Shown: positions 1 to 9,055 of the stretch, in pieces
How the letters are laid out: every line of letters starts with the position of its first letter
How positions within the stretch are numbered: the first letter of the stretch is position 1
Source of the DNA: Rhizobium lentis
GTDB lineage: Bacteria; Pseudomonadota; Alphaproteobacteria; Rhizobiales; Rhizobiaceae
Reading direction: 5' to 3'
DNA length: 64,000 nucleotides
Assembly (NCBI RefSeq): GCF_014200175.1
Contig: NZ_JACHBD010000011.1
Location: 241,585-305,584, forward strand
Made by a program: the position numbers and the translations under genes
The notes under the pieces: generated by a model
Seen by the model: only the letters and a program-made list of their open reading frames with translations
Database searches by the model: none
Told to the model about the DNA's origin: nothing

Positions 1-58
1 TGCGACCGGCCAAATATGAACAGACCGGTAATCTTGCTCATCTCTGGGAGGAGAGAAT

Positions 59-1264
59 ATGCGAAAGAATCTCATTGCGTCCGTTGCATTTTTGCTCGCC
101 AGCAGCACCGCTGTGCTCGCGCAAAGCGCGACCGACGGCAAGGTCAAGATCGGCATCCTGAACGACCAGTCGGGCGTCTATGCGGATTTCGGCGGCAAAT
201 CCTCCGTCGAAGCCGCCAAGATGGCGGTCGAGGATTTCGGCGGCAAGGTATTGGGCGTTCCGGTCGAGATCGTCGATGCCGATCACCAGAACAAGCCGGA
301 TATCGCCTCCAACATCGCCCGCCAATGGTATGACACCGAGCAGGTGGATGCGATCATGGAATTGACGACCTCGTCGGTGGCGCTCGCTGTGCAGGCGATC
401 GCCAAGGAAAAGAAGAAGATCGACATTGTCACCGGTGCTGCGACGACGGATCTGACCGGCAAGGCCTGCTCGCCCTACGGCTTCCACTGGGCCTACGATA
501 CGCATGCGCTGGCCGTCGGTACCGGCGGCGCGCTTGTGAAGCAGGGCGGCGACAGCTGGTTCTTTCTGACCGCCGACTATGCCTTCGGCTATTCGCTGGA
601 GCAGCAGACCACCGACTACGTTAAGGCGAGCGGCGGCACGGTCGTCGGCGCCGTCCGCCATCCGCTGTCGACCCAGGACTTCTCGTCCTTCCTGCTGCAG
701 GCGCAATCTTCTGGCGCCAAGGTGATCGGCCTTGCCAATGCCGGCCTCGATACTTCCAACGCCATCAAGCAGGCGGCCGAATTCGGCATCACCCAGGGCG
801 GCCAGCATCTGGCGGCGCTGCTCTTCACCCTTGCCGAAGTCCATGGCCTCGGGCTCGAGGCGGCGCAGGGCCTGACGCTGACGGAAGGTTTTTACTGGAA
901 CCGCGACGACGAAAGCCGCGCCTTCGCCAAGAAATTCTTCGCCCGCACAGGCAAGATGCCGAACATGATCCATACCGGCACCTATTCGGCGGTGACGCAA
1001 TATCTGAAGGCGGTGCAGAAGGCCGGCACCGACGAGACGGAAGCCGTTGCCAAAACGCTGCATGAAATGCCTGTTGATGACGTCTTCGGCCGCGGCGGCA
1101 CGGTCGGCGCCAATGGCCGGATGATCCACGACATGTACCTCTTGCAGGTCAAGAAGCCGGCCGACAGCAAGGAGCCGTGGGATTACTTCAACGTGCTCGC
1201 CACCATTCCCGGCAAGGAAGCCTATATCGACCCCGCCAAGAGCGGCTGCGATCTGGTGAAGTGA
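59..1264 (+). CDS. ABC importer substrate-binding protein (branched-chain amino acid type)
   Basis: Periplasmic solute-binding protein of a HAAT/Liv-type ABC importer. The first ~21 residues form a signal peptide (MRKN, hydrophobic core, cleavage near AVLA-QS). The mature part opens with KVKIGILNDQSGVY, the usual first strand and ligand loop of the Peripla_BP_6 fold, and 401 aa is the normal length. A GGGAGGAG Shine-Dalgarno directly upstream fixes the start. It is the first of five tightly packed genes that encode a whole importer. The binding-protein class also serves short-chain amides, urea and aromatic acids, so the ligand is not established. The downstream GMC oxidoreductase and hydroxyisobutyrate-dehydrogenase-like genes suggest a hydroxylated or branched carbon source, but that is inference. 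Confidence 0.9.
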   Translation: MRKNLIASVAFLLASSTAVLAQSATDGKVKIGILNDQSGVYADFGGKSSVEAAKMAVEDFGGKVLGVPVEIVDADHQNKPDIASNIARQWYDTEQVDAIMELTTSSVALAVQAIAKEKKKIDIVTGAATTDLTGKACSPYGFHWAYDTHALAVGTGGALVKQGGDSWFFLTADYAFGYSLEQQTTDYVKASGGTVVGAVRHPLSTQDFSSFLLQAQSSGAKVIGLANAGLDTSNAIKQAAEFGITQGGQHLAALLFTLAEVHGLGLEAAQGLTLTEGFYWNRDDESRAFAKKFFARTGKMPNMIHTGTYSAVTQYLKAVQKAGTDETEAVAKTLHEMPVDDVFGRGGTVGANGRMIHDMYLLQVKKPADSKEPWDYFNVLATIPGKEAYIDPAKSGCDLVK

Positions 1265-1269
1265 GCGCG

Positions 1270-2051
1270 ATGGCGGTTTCCGCGATTGAAAGTCAGGCCA
1301 AGCCGCGGGTGGTTTTATCCGCCCGCGGCCTGCGCCGCGATTTCGGCGGCTTCACGGCCGTCAAGAACGTCGATCTCGACGTCCATGACGCGAGCGTCCA
1401 TGCGCTGATCGGCCCGAACGGCGCCGGCAAGACCACGGTCTTCAATCTGCTGACGAAGTTCCTGCAGCCGACGGCGGGCACGATCACGCTGATGGGCACC
1501 GACATCACCTACACGCCGCCCGACAAGGTCGCGCGCATGGGACTGGTGCGCTCCTTCCAGATCTCGGCGGTCTTCCCGCATCTTTCCGTTCTCGACAATG
1601 TGCGCGTGGCGCTGCAGCGGCCGAACAATCTGTCTACCCAGTTCTGGCGGCCGCTTTCGGCGCTCTACCGGCTGAACGAGCGCGCCGAGCAGTTGCTCGC
1701 CAGCGTCGGCCTTTCCAAGGAGCGCGACCATATCGCCGCCGACCTTTCCTATGGCCGCAAGCGCGTGCTGGAAATCGCTACGACGCTGGCGCTCGATCCC
1801 AAGGTGCTGCTGCTCGACGAGCCGATGGCCGGCATGGGGCTGGAGGATGTCGGCGTCGTCTCGGCGATCATCCGCGACGTCGCCCGCGACCGGGCGGTGC
1901 TGATGGTCGAGCACAATCTCTCCGTCGTCGCCAATATCTGCCAGCATGTCACTGTGCTGCAGCGTGGCGAGATCCTCGCCGAGGGGGATTATGCCACGGT
2001 CAGCCAGGACGAGCGCGTGCGCGTCGCCTATATGGGCACGGAGGAGCATTG

Positions 2052-2052
<1 letters not shown>
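1270..2052 (+). CDS. LivG-like ABC transporter ATP-binding protein
   Basis: Cytoplasmic ATPase of the Liv-type importer, 260 aa. Walker A is GPNGAGKTT, the signature region is LSYGRKR (the LSYG form is typical of LivG rather than LSGGQ), Walker B is LLLDEP and the H-loop is in MVEHNL. The ATG at 1270, 5 nt after the preceding stop, is preferred; an in-frame GTG at 1261 overlaps the upstream stop and is less likely. The stop overlaps the next ATG by one base (TGATG), indicating translational coupling with the second ATPase. It should pair with the LivF-like protein on the two permeases encoded next. Confidence 0.92.
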
Positions 2053-2753
<701 letters not shown>

Positions 2754-2757
2754 CCAG

Positions 2758-3645
2758 ATGACGATGATCTTCGGCATTCCCCTGCAGGCGCTGCTCGGCC
2801 AGCTGTTGATCGGCCTGATCAACGGTTCCTTCTATGCGCTGCTCAGCCTCGGCCTCGCTATCATTTTCGGTCTGCTCAGGGTGATCAACTTCGCCCACGG
2901 CGCACAATATATGCTCGGCGCCTTCGTTGCCTATCTCCTGCTGACCTATGCCGGCATCGGCTACTGGCCGTCGCTGATCCTGGCGCCCGTCATCGTCGGC
3001 TTTGGCGGGGCGATCATCGAGCGACTGTTCCTGCGCCGGCTCTACGATCTCGATCCGCTTTACGGCCTGCTCTTCACCTTCGGGCTGGCGCTCGCGGTCG
3101 AAGGCACCTTCCGCTATCTCTACGGCTCGTCCGGCCAGCCTTATGCGACCCCGGCAGCCCTTGCCGGCGGCGCCAATCTCGGCTTCATGTTCCTGCCGAT
3201 CTATCGCGGCTGGGTGGTCGTCGTCTCGCTCGTCGTCTGCCTCGGCACATGGCTGCTGATCGAAAAGACCAAACTCGGCGCCTATCTCCGGGCCGCCACC
3301 GAAAACGCCGTGCTGGTACAGGTCTTCGGCGTCAACGTGCCGGTGCTCCTGACGCTGACCTACGCGCTCGGCGCCGGCCTTGCCGCCTTTGCCGGCGTGC
3401 TGGCCGCACCCATCTATCAGGTCTCGCCGCTGATGGGCTCGAACATGATCATCGTCGTCTTTGCCGTCGTCGTGGTCGGCGGCATGGGATCGATCATGGG
3501 CGCGATCATCACCGGTTATGTGCTCGGCATAGCCGAGGGCCTGACCAAGGTCTTCTATCCCGAGGCTTCAAACATCGTGATCTTCGTCATCATGGCGATC
3601 GTGCTTCTCATCAGGCCCGCGGGCCTCTTCGGCCGGGATGCTTGA
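2758..3645 (+). CDS. LivH-like ABC transporter permease
   Basis: Inner-membrane permease, 295 aa, BPD_transp_2 family. The N-terminus (GLINGSFYALLSLGLAIIFG, then VINFAHGAQYMLGAF) is the conserved LivH signature. About eight hydrophobic segments follow, including a C-terminal run of valines and isoleucines. The chosen ATG follows the upstream stop by four bases; the frame stays open further upstream but that part reads through livF. It should form the heterodimeric membrane channel with the LivM-like protein. Confidence 0.9.
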   Translation: MTMIFGIPLQALLGQLLIGLINGSFYALLSLGLAIIFGLLRVINFAHGAQYMLGAFVAYLLLTYAGIGYWPSLILAPVIVGFGGAIIERLFLRRLYDLDPLYGLLFTFGLALAVEGTFRYLYGSSGQPYATPAALAGGANLGFMFLPIYRGWVVVVSLVVCLGTWLLIEKTKLGAYLRAATENAVLVQVFGVNVPVLLTLTYALGAGLAAFAGVLAAPIYQVSPLMGSNMIIVVFAVVVVGGMGSIMGAIITGYVLGIAEGLTKVFYPEASNIVIFVIMAIVLLIRPAGLFGRDA

Positions 3646-3646
3646 C

Positions 3647-4636
3647 ATGACCGATATCACCGAAACTCTCCGAACGGAAAAAAGCCGAACCGCTTTTTCG
3701 GTGCAGGCGGGCTTCCTCCTCGTGGGATTGCTGCTCCTGCTCTTGGCGCCGTTTTTCTTCTATCCGATCTTCCTGATGAAGCTGCTCTGCTTCGCGCTGT
3801 TTGCCTGCGCCTTTAATCTGCTGCTCGGCTATACCGGCCTGTTGTCCTTCGGCCATGCCACCTTCTTCGGCGGTGCCGCCTATTTCACCGCCTATACCGT
3901 GAAATCATGGGGCTTGCCGCCGGAGCTCGGCATCCTGATCGGTGTCATTGGGGCTGCCTTCCTCGGCCTCGTCATGGGTTTCTTCGCCATCCGCCGCCAG
4001 GGCATCTATTTCGCGATGATCACGCTGGCGCTGTCGCAGATGTTCTTCTTCTTCTGTCTGCAGGCGGAGTTCACCGAGGGCGAGGACGGCATTCAGTCGG
4101 TGCCGCGCGGGCATCTCTTCGGCTTCATCGACCTGAACGACTCAACCAACATGTATTATTTCGTGCTTGCCGTCTTCCTCGTTGGTATCTTGATCATCTG
4201 GCGCTTCATCAATTCGCCCTTCGGCATGATCCTGAAGTCGATCCGCGAGAACGAGAGCCGAGCGATCTCACTCGGCTATTCCGTCGCGCGCTACAAGCTC
4301 GGCGCTTTCGTCATGTCGGCGGCGCTTGCGGGGCTGGCGGGCGCGGTCAAATCAATCGTCTTCCAGTTCGCGACGCTCACCGACGTCGCCTGGCAGATGT
4401 CGGGCGAGGTGATCCTGATGACGCTGCTCGGCGGCATCGGCACACTGATCGGCCCCGTCTTCGGGGCCGGGCTGGTGGTGGCGCTGGAAAACTACCTCGC
4501 CACCTCGGAGTTTCCGGTGACGATCATCACCGGCATCGTGTTCATGATCTGCGTGCTGATCTTCCGCCGCGGCATCATCGGCGAATTCTACGCGTCGCGG
4601 CTGGGGCGCAAACTGGGCTTCGTCTATCGCCGCTGA
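3647..4636 (+). CDS. LivM-like ABC transporter permease
   Basis: Second permease of the Liv-type importer, 329 aa. After a ~25-residue cytoplasmic N-terminus come the LivM hallmarks CAFNLLLGYTGLLSFGHATFF and, later, RENESRAISLGY, the cytoplasmic loop that contacts the ATPases. Two in-frame ATGs (3638 and 3647) are possible. The second, immediately after the livH-like stop, is used here; the first would give an 8-nt overlap. It is the last transporter gene; 129 bases with a G+C-rich hairpin separate it from the oxidoreductase gene. Confidence 0.9.
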   Translation: MTDITETLRTEKSRTAFSVQAGFLLVGLLLLLLAPFFFYPIFLMKLLCFALFACAFNLLLGYTGLLSFGHATFFGGAAYFTAYTVKSWGLPPELGILIGVIGAAFLGLVMGFFAIRRQGIYFAMITLALSQMFFFFCLQAEFTEGEDGIQSVPRGHLFGFIDLNDSTNMYYFVLAVFLVGILIIWRFINSPFGMILKSIRENESRAISLGYSVARYKLGAFVMSAALAGLAGAVKSIVFQFATLTDVAWQMSGEVILMTLLGGIGTLIGPVFGAGLVVALENYLATSEFPVTIITGIVFMICVLIFRRGIIGEFYASRLGRKLGFVYRR

Positions 4637-4703
4637 ACGGGCGGACCTCTTCTCCGGGAAAGCCGTGTTTTCGGAGGAAGAGACGGGCGGCGGCGCTGCG
4701 ACA

Positions 4704-4735
4704 CTTCCTCTCCCCGTCCCGCGGGGAGAGGGAAG
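4704..4735. repeat. G+C-rich intergenic hairpin (RIME-like or terminator)
   Basis: CCTCTCCCCG and CGGGGAGAGG pair around a short loop, between the Liv-type operon and the GMC oxidoreductase gene. The same CTCCCCG/CGGGGAG core occurs at about 18.6 kb, as in rhizobial intergenic mosaic elements. It may attenuate read-through, but there is no T-run. Confidence 0.5.
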
Positions 4736-4765
4736 CGGCAAGCATCTGGAGTTCGTGCAGGGCAC

Positions 4766-6361
4766 ATGGATCGGTACGACTATATCATCATCGGGGCAGG
4801 CAGCGCCGGCTGCGTGCTTGCCAACCGGCTGTCGGCCGATGGCAGGAGCCGGGTGCTGCTGCTCGAAGCCGGCGGCAGCGACAACTACCACTGGATCCAT
4901 ATCCCGGTCGGTTATCTCTATTGCATCAACAATCCGCGGACCGACTGGTGTTTCACAACGGCGCCGGAAGCGGGGTTGAACGGTCGGGCGCTGAGCTATC
5001 CCCGCGGCAAGGTGCTCGGCGGCTGCTCCTCGATCAACGGTATGATCTATATGCGCGGCCAGGCGCGCGATTATGACCTCTGGCGGCAGATGGGCTGCAG
5101 TGGCTGGGGCTGGGACGATGTTCTGCCCTACTTCCGCAAGTCCGAGGATTTTTATCGCGGCGAAGACGAGATGCATGGCGCCGGCGGCGAATGGCGCATT
5201 GAGAAGGCACGGGTGCGCTGGGCCGTGCTCGACGCCTTCCAGCAGGCGGCGAGAGAAGCCGGCATTCCGGAAACAGAGGATTTCAACCGCGGCAGCAATG
5301 AAGGCTCCGGTTATTTCGACGTCAACCAGCGTTCCGGCATTCGCTGGAACACCTCGAAAGCCTTCCTGCGCCCGGCGCGCAAGCGCTCCAACCTGACGGT
5401 GCTCACCAAGGCGCAGGTCCGGCGGCTGCTGGTGGAGGAGGGGGCCGTGGCCGGCGTCGAATTCCAGCACGACGGCGTGGCGAAACGCGCCTATGCGGGC
5501 AAGGAAACCATCCTTTCGGCCGGATCGATCGGCTCGCCGCATATTCTGGAACTCTCCGGCATCGGCAGGGGCGAGGTTCTCCAGCGGGCGGGCGTCGATG
5601 TCGTCACCGAGGTCAGGGGCGTCGGCGAGAATCTGCAGGATCATCTGCAACTGCGTCTGGCCTATAAAGTAACCGGGGTTCCAACGCTGAACGAGAAGGC
5701 GACGAAGCTGATCGGCAAGGCGGCGATCGGGCTCGAATATCTCGTCCGCCGCTCCGGACCGATGGCGATGGCGCCGAGCCAGCTCGGCATCTTCACCCGC
5801 TCGGGGCCAGACCGGGAAACGCCTGACCTGCAATATCACGTGCAACCGGTCTCGCTCGAAAAATTCGGCGACCCGGTCCATCCTTTCCCGGCAATCACGG
5901 CGAGCGTCTGCAATCTGAGGCCGGAAAGCCGGGGCTCGGTGCACCTGTCGAGCCCGGATTTTGCCGCGCAGCCGACGATCAGCCCGAAATACCTCTCGAC
6001 GCAACGCGATCGTGACATAGCTGTCCGTTCGATACGGTTAACGCGCAAGATCGTCGCGCAGCCATCCTTCGCGAGGTTCCGGCCGGAAGAGTTCAAGCCA
6101 GGTCCCAGCTATCAGACCGAAGCCGATCTGGAGCGGGCGGCCGGCGATATCGGCACGACGATTTTCCATCCCGTCGGCACCTGCCGCATGGGCGCCGACA
6201 GGGAGAGCGTCGTCGACCCCAGACTGAAATTCAGGGCGCTTGGCAAGCTCAGGATCGCCGACGCTTCGGTGATGCCGTCGATCACCTCGGGCAACACCAA
6301 TTCGCCGACGATCATGATCGCCGAAAAGGCGGCGGCGATGATCCTCGAAGACAATCGATAG
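4766..6361 (+). CDS. GMC family FAD-dependent alcohol/choline dehydrogenase-like oxidoreductase
   Basis: FAD-dependent oxidoreductase of 531 aa. The N-terminal dinucleotide fold is GAGSAGCVLANRL. The first GMC signature is around YPRGKVLGGCSSINGMIY and the second around GSIGSPHILELSGIG. The C-terminal HPVGTCRMG and the SGNTNSPTIMIAEKAA block supply the catalytic His and Asn/His pair. It oxidises a primary alcohol to an aldehyde. The sequence is of the general GMC type (AlkJ/BetA-like) rather than clearly BetA, so choline is not claimed as substrate. It sits between an importer and a hydroxyacid dehydrogenase and ends 9 bases before the latter, suggesting a common catabolic operon. Confidence 0.9.
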   Translation: MDRYDYIIIGAGSAGCVLANRLSADGRSRVLLLEAGGSDNYHWIHIPVGYLYCINNPRTDWCFTTAPEAGLNGRALSYPRGKVLGGCSSINGMIYMRGQARDYDLWRQMGCSGWGWDDVLPYFRKSEDFYRGEDEMHGAGGEWRIEKARVRWAVLDAFQQAAREAGIPETEDFNRGSNEGSGYFDVNQRSGIRWNTSKAFLRPARKRSNLTVLTKAQVRRLLVEEGAVAGVEFQHDGVAKRAYAGKETILSAGSIGSPHILELSGIGRGEVLQRAGVDVVTEVRGVGENLQDHLQLRLAYKVTGVPTLNEKATKLIGKAAIGLEYLVRRSGPMAMAPSQLGIFTRSGPDRETPDLQYHVQPVSLEKFGDPVHPFPAITASVCNLRPESRGSVHLSSPDFAAQPTISPKYLSTQRDRDIAVRSIRLTRKIVAQPSFARFRPEEFKPGPSYQTEADLERAAGDIGTTIFHPVGTCRMGADRESVVDPRLKFRALGKLRIADASVMPSITSGNTNSPTIMIAEKAAAMILEDNR

Positions 6362-6370
6362 GAGAAGACC

Positions 6371-7252
6371 ATGGCAAGGATCGCATTCATCGGGCTTGGC
6401 AATATGGGCGGGCCGATGGCGGCCAATCTCGTCAAGGCGGGCCACGAGGTCCTCGGTTTCGATCTCGCGGCTTCGGTGCTGAAGGCGGCGGAGGCGAGCG
6501 GCGTCAAGCCGGCAAGCCATGCCAGCCAGGCGGTCAAGGATGCGGAGGTGGTTATCACGATGCTGCCGCAGGGCAGGCATGTGCTGACGGCCTGGACAGA
6601 CATTCTGCAGTCGACGGCGCAGGACACGCTGGTCATCGATTGCTCGACCATCGATGTCGACAGCAGCCGCAAGGCGCATGAGATAGCCAAGGCTGCAGGC
6701 TGCCTGTCGGTCGACGCACCCGTCTCCGGCGGCACCGGTGGGGCGAGCGCCGGCACGCTGACCTTCATGGCGGGCGGCTCCCCGGAAGCCTTTGCCCGAG
6801 CCAAGCCAATTCTCGAGGCCATGGGCAAGAAGATCGTCCATTGCGGCGAAGCGGGTGCCGGCCAGGCGGCAAAGATCTGCAACAACATGATCCTCGGCAT
6901 CTCGATGGTCGGCGTCTGCGAGGCCTTCGTGCTCGCCGAAAAACTCGGCCTCTCGCATCAGGCGCTTTTCGACGTTGCATCGACCTCATCGGGCCAATGC
7001 TGGTCGATCAACACCTATTGCCCGGTGCCCGGCCCGGTGCCGACCTCGCCTGCCAACAATGGTTACAAGCCAGGTTTTGCCGCAGCCTTGATGCTGAAGG
7101 ATCTCAAGCTTTCGCAAGAGGCGGCTCTGGCGAGCGGCGCCTCCACGCCGCTCGGCGCGGAAGCGGCCCAGCTTTATGCGCTCTTCGAAAAGCAGGGCAA
7201 TGGCGGAAGAGATTTTTCCGCCATCATCGAAATGTTCCGCGAAAAGGTGTAG
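6371..7252 (+). CDS. mmsB: 3-hydroxyisobutyrate dehydrogenase family protein
   Basis: NAD(P)-dependent beta-hydroxyacid dehydrogenase, 293 aa, typical for 3-hydroxyisobutyrate dehydrogenase. The Rossmann start is IGLGNMGGPMAANL. The substrate-binding loop is DAPVSGGTGGASAGTL, and the catalytic lysine motif is GAGQAAKICNNM near residue 170. GGAGAAG upstream gives a good ribosome site. 3-Hydroxyisobutyrate dehydrogenase acts in valine breakdown, which fits an upstream branched-chain-type importer; tartronate semialdehyde reductase and other paralogues share these motifs, so the symbol is tentative. The gene ends 8 bases before the stop of the convergent fhuC-like gene. Confidence 0.85.
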   Translation: MARIAFIGLGNMGGPMAANLVKAGHEVLGFDLAASVLKAAEASGVKPASHASQAVKDAEVVITMLPQGRHVLTAWTDILQSTAQDTLVIDCSTIDVDSSRKAHEIAKAAGCLSVDAPVSGGTGGASAGTLTFMAGGSPEAFARAKPILEAMGKKIVHCGEAGAGQAAKICNNMILGISMVGVCEAFVLAEKLGLSHQALFDVASTSSGQCWSINTYCPVPGPVPTSPANNGYKPGFAAALMLKDLKLSQEAALASGASTPLGAEAAQLYALFEKQGNGGRDFSAIIEMFREKV

Positions 7253-7260
7253 CCGACGGC

Positions 7261-8040
7261 CTACAGGAGATAGCTGACCGGCTCTTTTCGAACCGGATGC
7301 GGGAAGACGCCCATGCCGACTCCGAAGATCGAGTGCAGCGTGTCGGCCTGCATGATCTCGGCTGGCGTGCCTTCGGCCGTGATCCGGCCGCGGCTGAGGG
7401 CGACGATCGCGTCGCAGTAGCGTGCGGCAAGGTTGATATCGTGCAGCACGATGACGACGGTCAGCCCGCGTTCGCGGCTGAGATCCTGTACCAGGGAGAG
7501 AACGCTCGCCTGGTGGGCGAGGTCGAGTGCCGACGTCGGTTCGTCGAGCAGCAAGCAGCGGGCATCCTGGGCGAGCATCATGGCAATCCAGGCGCGTTGG
7601 CGCTCGCCGCCGGACATGTTGGCGACGGGGCGATCGGCAAAGTCCTCAAGCTCGGTGCGGGTGATGGCTTCCTCGACCTTGCTGCGATCCGTCGCGGTGA
7701 AGCGGCCGAGTGTGCCGTGCCAGGGAAAACGGCCGAGCGCCACCAATTCGCGCACGGTCATCCCGTCGGTCGCCGGCGTGAATTGCGGCATATAGGCGAC
7801 GTGTCGGGCAAATTCCCGGGCGCCCCAGTCGGCCGCCACCTTGCCGCCGAAGGAGATGGCGCCGGATTGCGGTGCGATCTGGCGGGCGATGATCTTCAAA
7901 AGCGTGCTCTTGCCGGAGCCGTTCGAGCCCACCAGACCGCAGATACGGCCCTGATCGAGGGTCAAGTCGATGCCATGCAGGATCGGCTTCGGCCCGATGG
8001 CATAGGTGATTTGAGACAGGGCAAGGAAAGACGAAGGCAT
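7261..8040 (-). CDS. fhuC: FhuC-like ferric hydroxamate ABC transporter ATP-binding protein
   Basis: ATPase of the siderophore/B12 importer family, 259 aa. Motifs are Walker A GSNGSGKST, signature MSGGERQRAWIAMMLAQD, Walker B LLLDEPTSALD and H-loop VLHDINLAARYCD. The GRFPWHGTLGRF segment and the C-terminal GMGVFPHP...PVS are close to enterobacterial FhuC, which is why FhuC is preferred over FecE or HmuV. The start at 8040 has a GGAG site 9 bases upstream; a longer frame to 8061 has none. No permease, binding protein or TonB receptor gene lies beside it, so it is an orphan here and must use subunits encoded elsewhere if functional. Confidence 0.85.
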   Translation of the reverse strand: MPSSFLALSQITYAIGPKPILHGIDLTLDQGRICGLVGSNGSGKSTLLKIIARQIAPQSGAISFGGKVAADWGAREFARHVAYMPQFTPATDGMTVRELVALGRFPWHGTLGRFTATDRSKVEEAITRTELEDFADRPVANMSGGERQRAWIAMMLAQDARCLLLDEPTSALDLAHQASVLSLVQDLSRERGLTVVIVLHDINLAARYCDAIVALSRGRITAEGTPAEIMQADTLHSIFGVGMGVFPHPVRKEPVSYLL

Positions 8041-8122
8041 GGTCTGCTCCAGGTTCCGCATTGCTGGTTCGGGAGGGCCTCAGACATGGATCGGCCCTCC
8101 TTGCCGCATCCGGTTCCTGCAA

Positions 8123-8148
8123 AACTTAACCTGGATTGTCAACTTAAC
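8123..8148 (-). promoter_or_regulatory. Candidate control region of the fhuC-like gene
   Basis: Two direct copies of AACTTAAC start 18 bases apart (8123 and 8141), and a TTGACA (minus strand, 8137-8142) lies between them, about 95 bases before the fhuC-like start codon. Iron regulation through RirA or Irr is plausible for this gene but no confident consensus site could be read. Confidence 0.25.
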
Positions 8149-8213
8149 ATTTTCCGCCGAGCGTGAAGACGCCATGCTGGCATGGCCGCGGTCGCAGCCA
8201 GAACCGGCATCAA

Positions 8214-8966
8214 TCATGCCTTCGACACCGGAAAACTCAGCCTGGCGTCGCCGAAGAGGATATCGATTTCGCCGGGTTCAGGCAGTTCGATCGCGCCGCT
8301 CAACGTGCCCGTTGTGATCAGCGCGCCTGCCTTCAGCGATGTTCCCGGGCGCAAGCCGTCATTGGCGTAGTCGACGAGCCAGGTGAGAACATCGCCCTTC
8401 GGGTGCTGAGCCGGACCGTCATAGATGGTGCGGCCGGCATGGGTGACCTTGAGCGGCGTGCCGCCGGCGGTATCGACCAGGCTCTTGTCGAGCTTTGGAC
8501 CAAGCACATAGCCGCTATTGCCGAGGCGATCTGATGTAAACAGCAGAAAGGAGACGCTGCCGCTTTCCCTTACGGCGCTGACCAGCAGCTCGGCGCCGAG
8601 ATAGGCAGCGGATATCGCCTCGACCACGTCGGCGCGGCTATATGCAGTGCCGGTGCGGATCGGCAGGTCCTTGCCGAGACGCACGGCGATCTCGGTCTCG
8701 AATTTCATGCCCGGATACCAGGGGATGCTCGCACCCGAGGCGGCCTCGGCATAGGGATACAGCGGAGCGGTGACCGCCTGACCCTCAGGCGAGACCGTCA
8801 CCTTCCAGGCATTGCTGGAAATGCCGTCGGCCAGAAAATTCTGAGCCTCCATCGCCTGATGCAGATCGGCCGGCAGCGCGAAAGTGCCGGTTTCCTCCTG
8901 CCTGCCGGCCTGGCGCAGGCTGTGAAGCCTGGCTGCGAGCCCGCGCGGATCGAATGTCTCTGTCAT
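8214..8966 (-). CDS. 2-keto-4-pentenoate hydratase / fumarylacetoacetate hydrolase-family protein
   Basis: Hydratase/decarboxylase-family enzyme of 250 aa. The order of conserved elements matches MhpD-like proteins: N-terminal helical region with AARLHSLRQAG, the central KFETEIAVRLGKDLP (metal-binding Glu cluster), then GPKLDKSLVD and a C-terminal WLVDYANDGLRPGTSLKAG, GTLSGAIELPEPG. Such enzymes hydrate 2-hydroxypenta-2,4-dienoate or related enols using a divalent metal. The ATG at 8966 has a GGAGA site; an extension upstream to 8999 is possible but lacks one. It lies downstream of rhaK on the same strand, separated by 89 bases, and may be co-transcribed with the rha genes although no role in rhamnose breakdown is obvious. 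Confidence 0.75.
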   Translation of the reverse strand: MTETFDPRGLAARLHSLRQAGRQEETGTFALPADLHQAMEAQNFLADGISSNAWKVTVSPEGQAVTAPLYPYAEAASGASIPWYPGMKFETEIAVRLGKDLPIRTGTAYSRADVVEAISAAYLGAELLVSAVRESGSVSFLLFTSDRLGNSGYVLGPKLDKSLVDTAGGTPLKVTHAGRTIYDGPAQHPKGDVLTWLVDYANDGLRPGTSLKAGALITTGTLSGAIELPEPGEIDILFGDARLSFPVSKA

Positions 8967-9055
8967 GCTGTCTCCTCGACCTGATTTTCGAGGTGGCACA
9001 CTAACGGCAGGGCAGCAATGAACAAGTGGGTCTTGGGCAGTAATTGGAAAAGCTC

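Noticed and set aside
4352..6004. A 550-codon minus-strand frame
   Set aside because: Antisense to the LivM-like and GMC genes; low-complexity Arg/His composition typical of a shadow frame.
4766..6361. Assignment of the GMC enzyme as BetA to pair with betC
   Set aside because: The genes are 27 kb apart and the N-terminal sequence is of the general GMC alcohol-dehydrogenase type, so a choline role is not supported.
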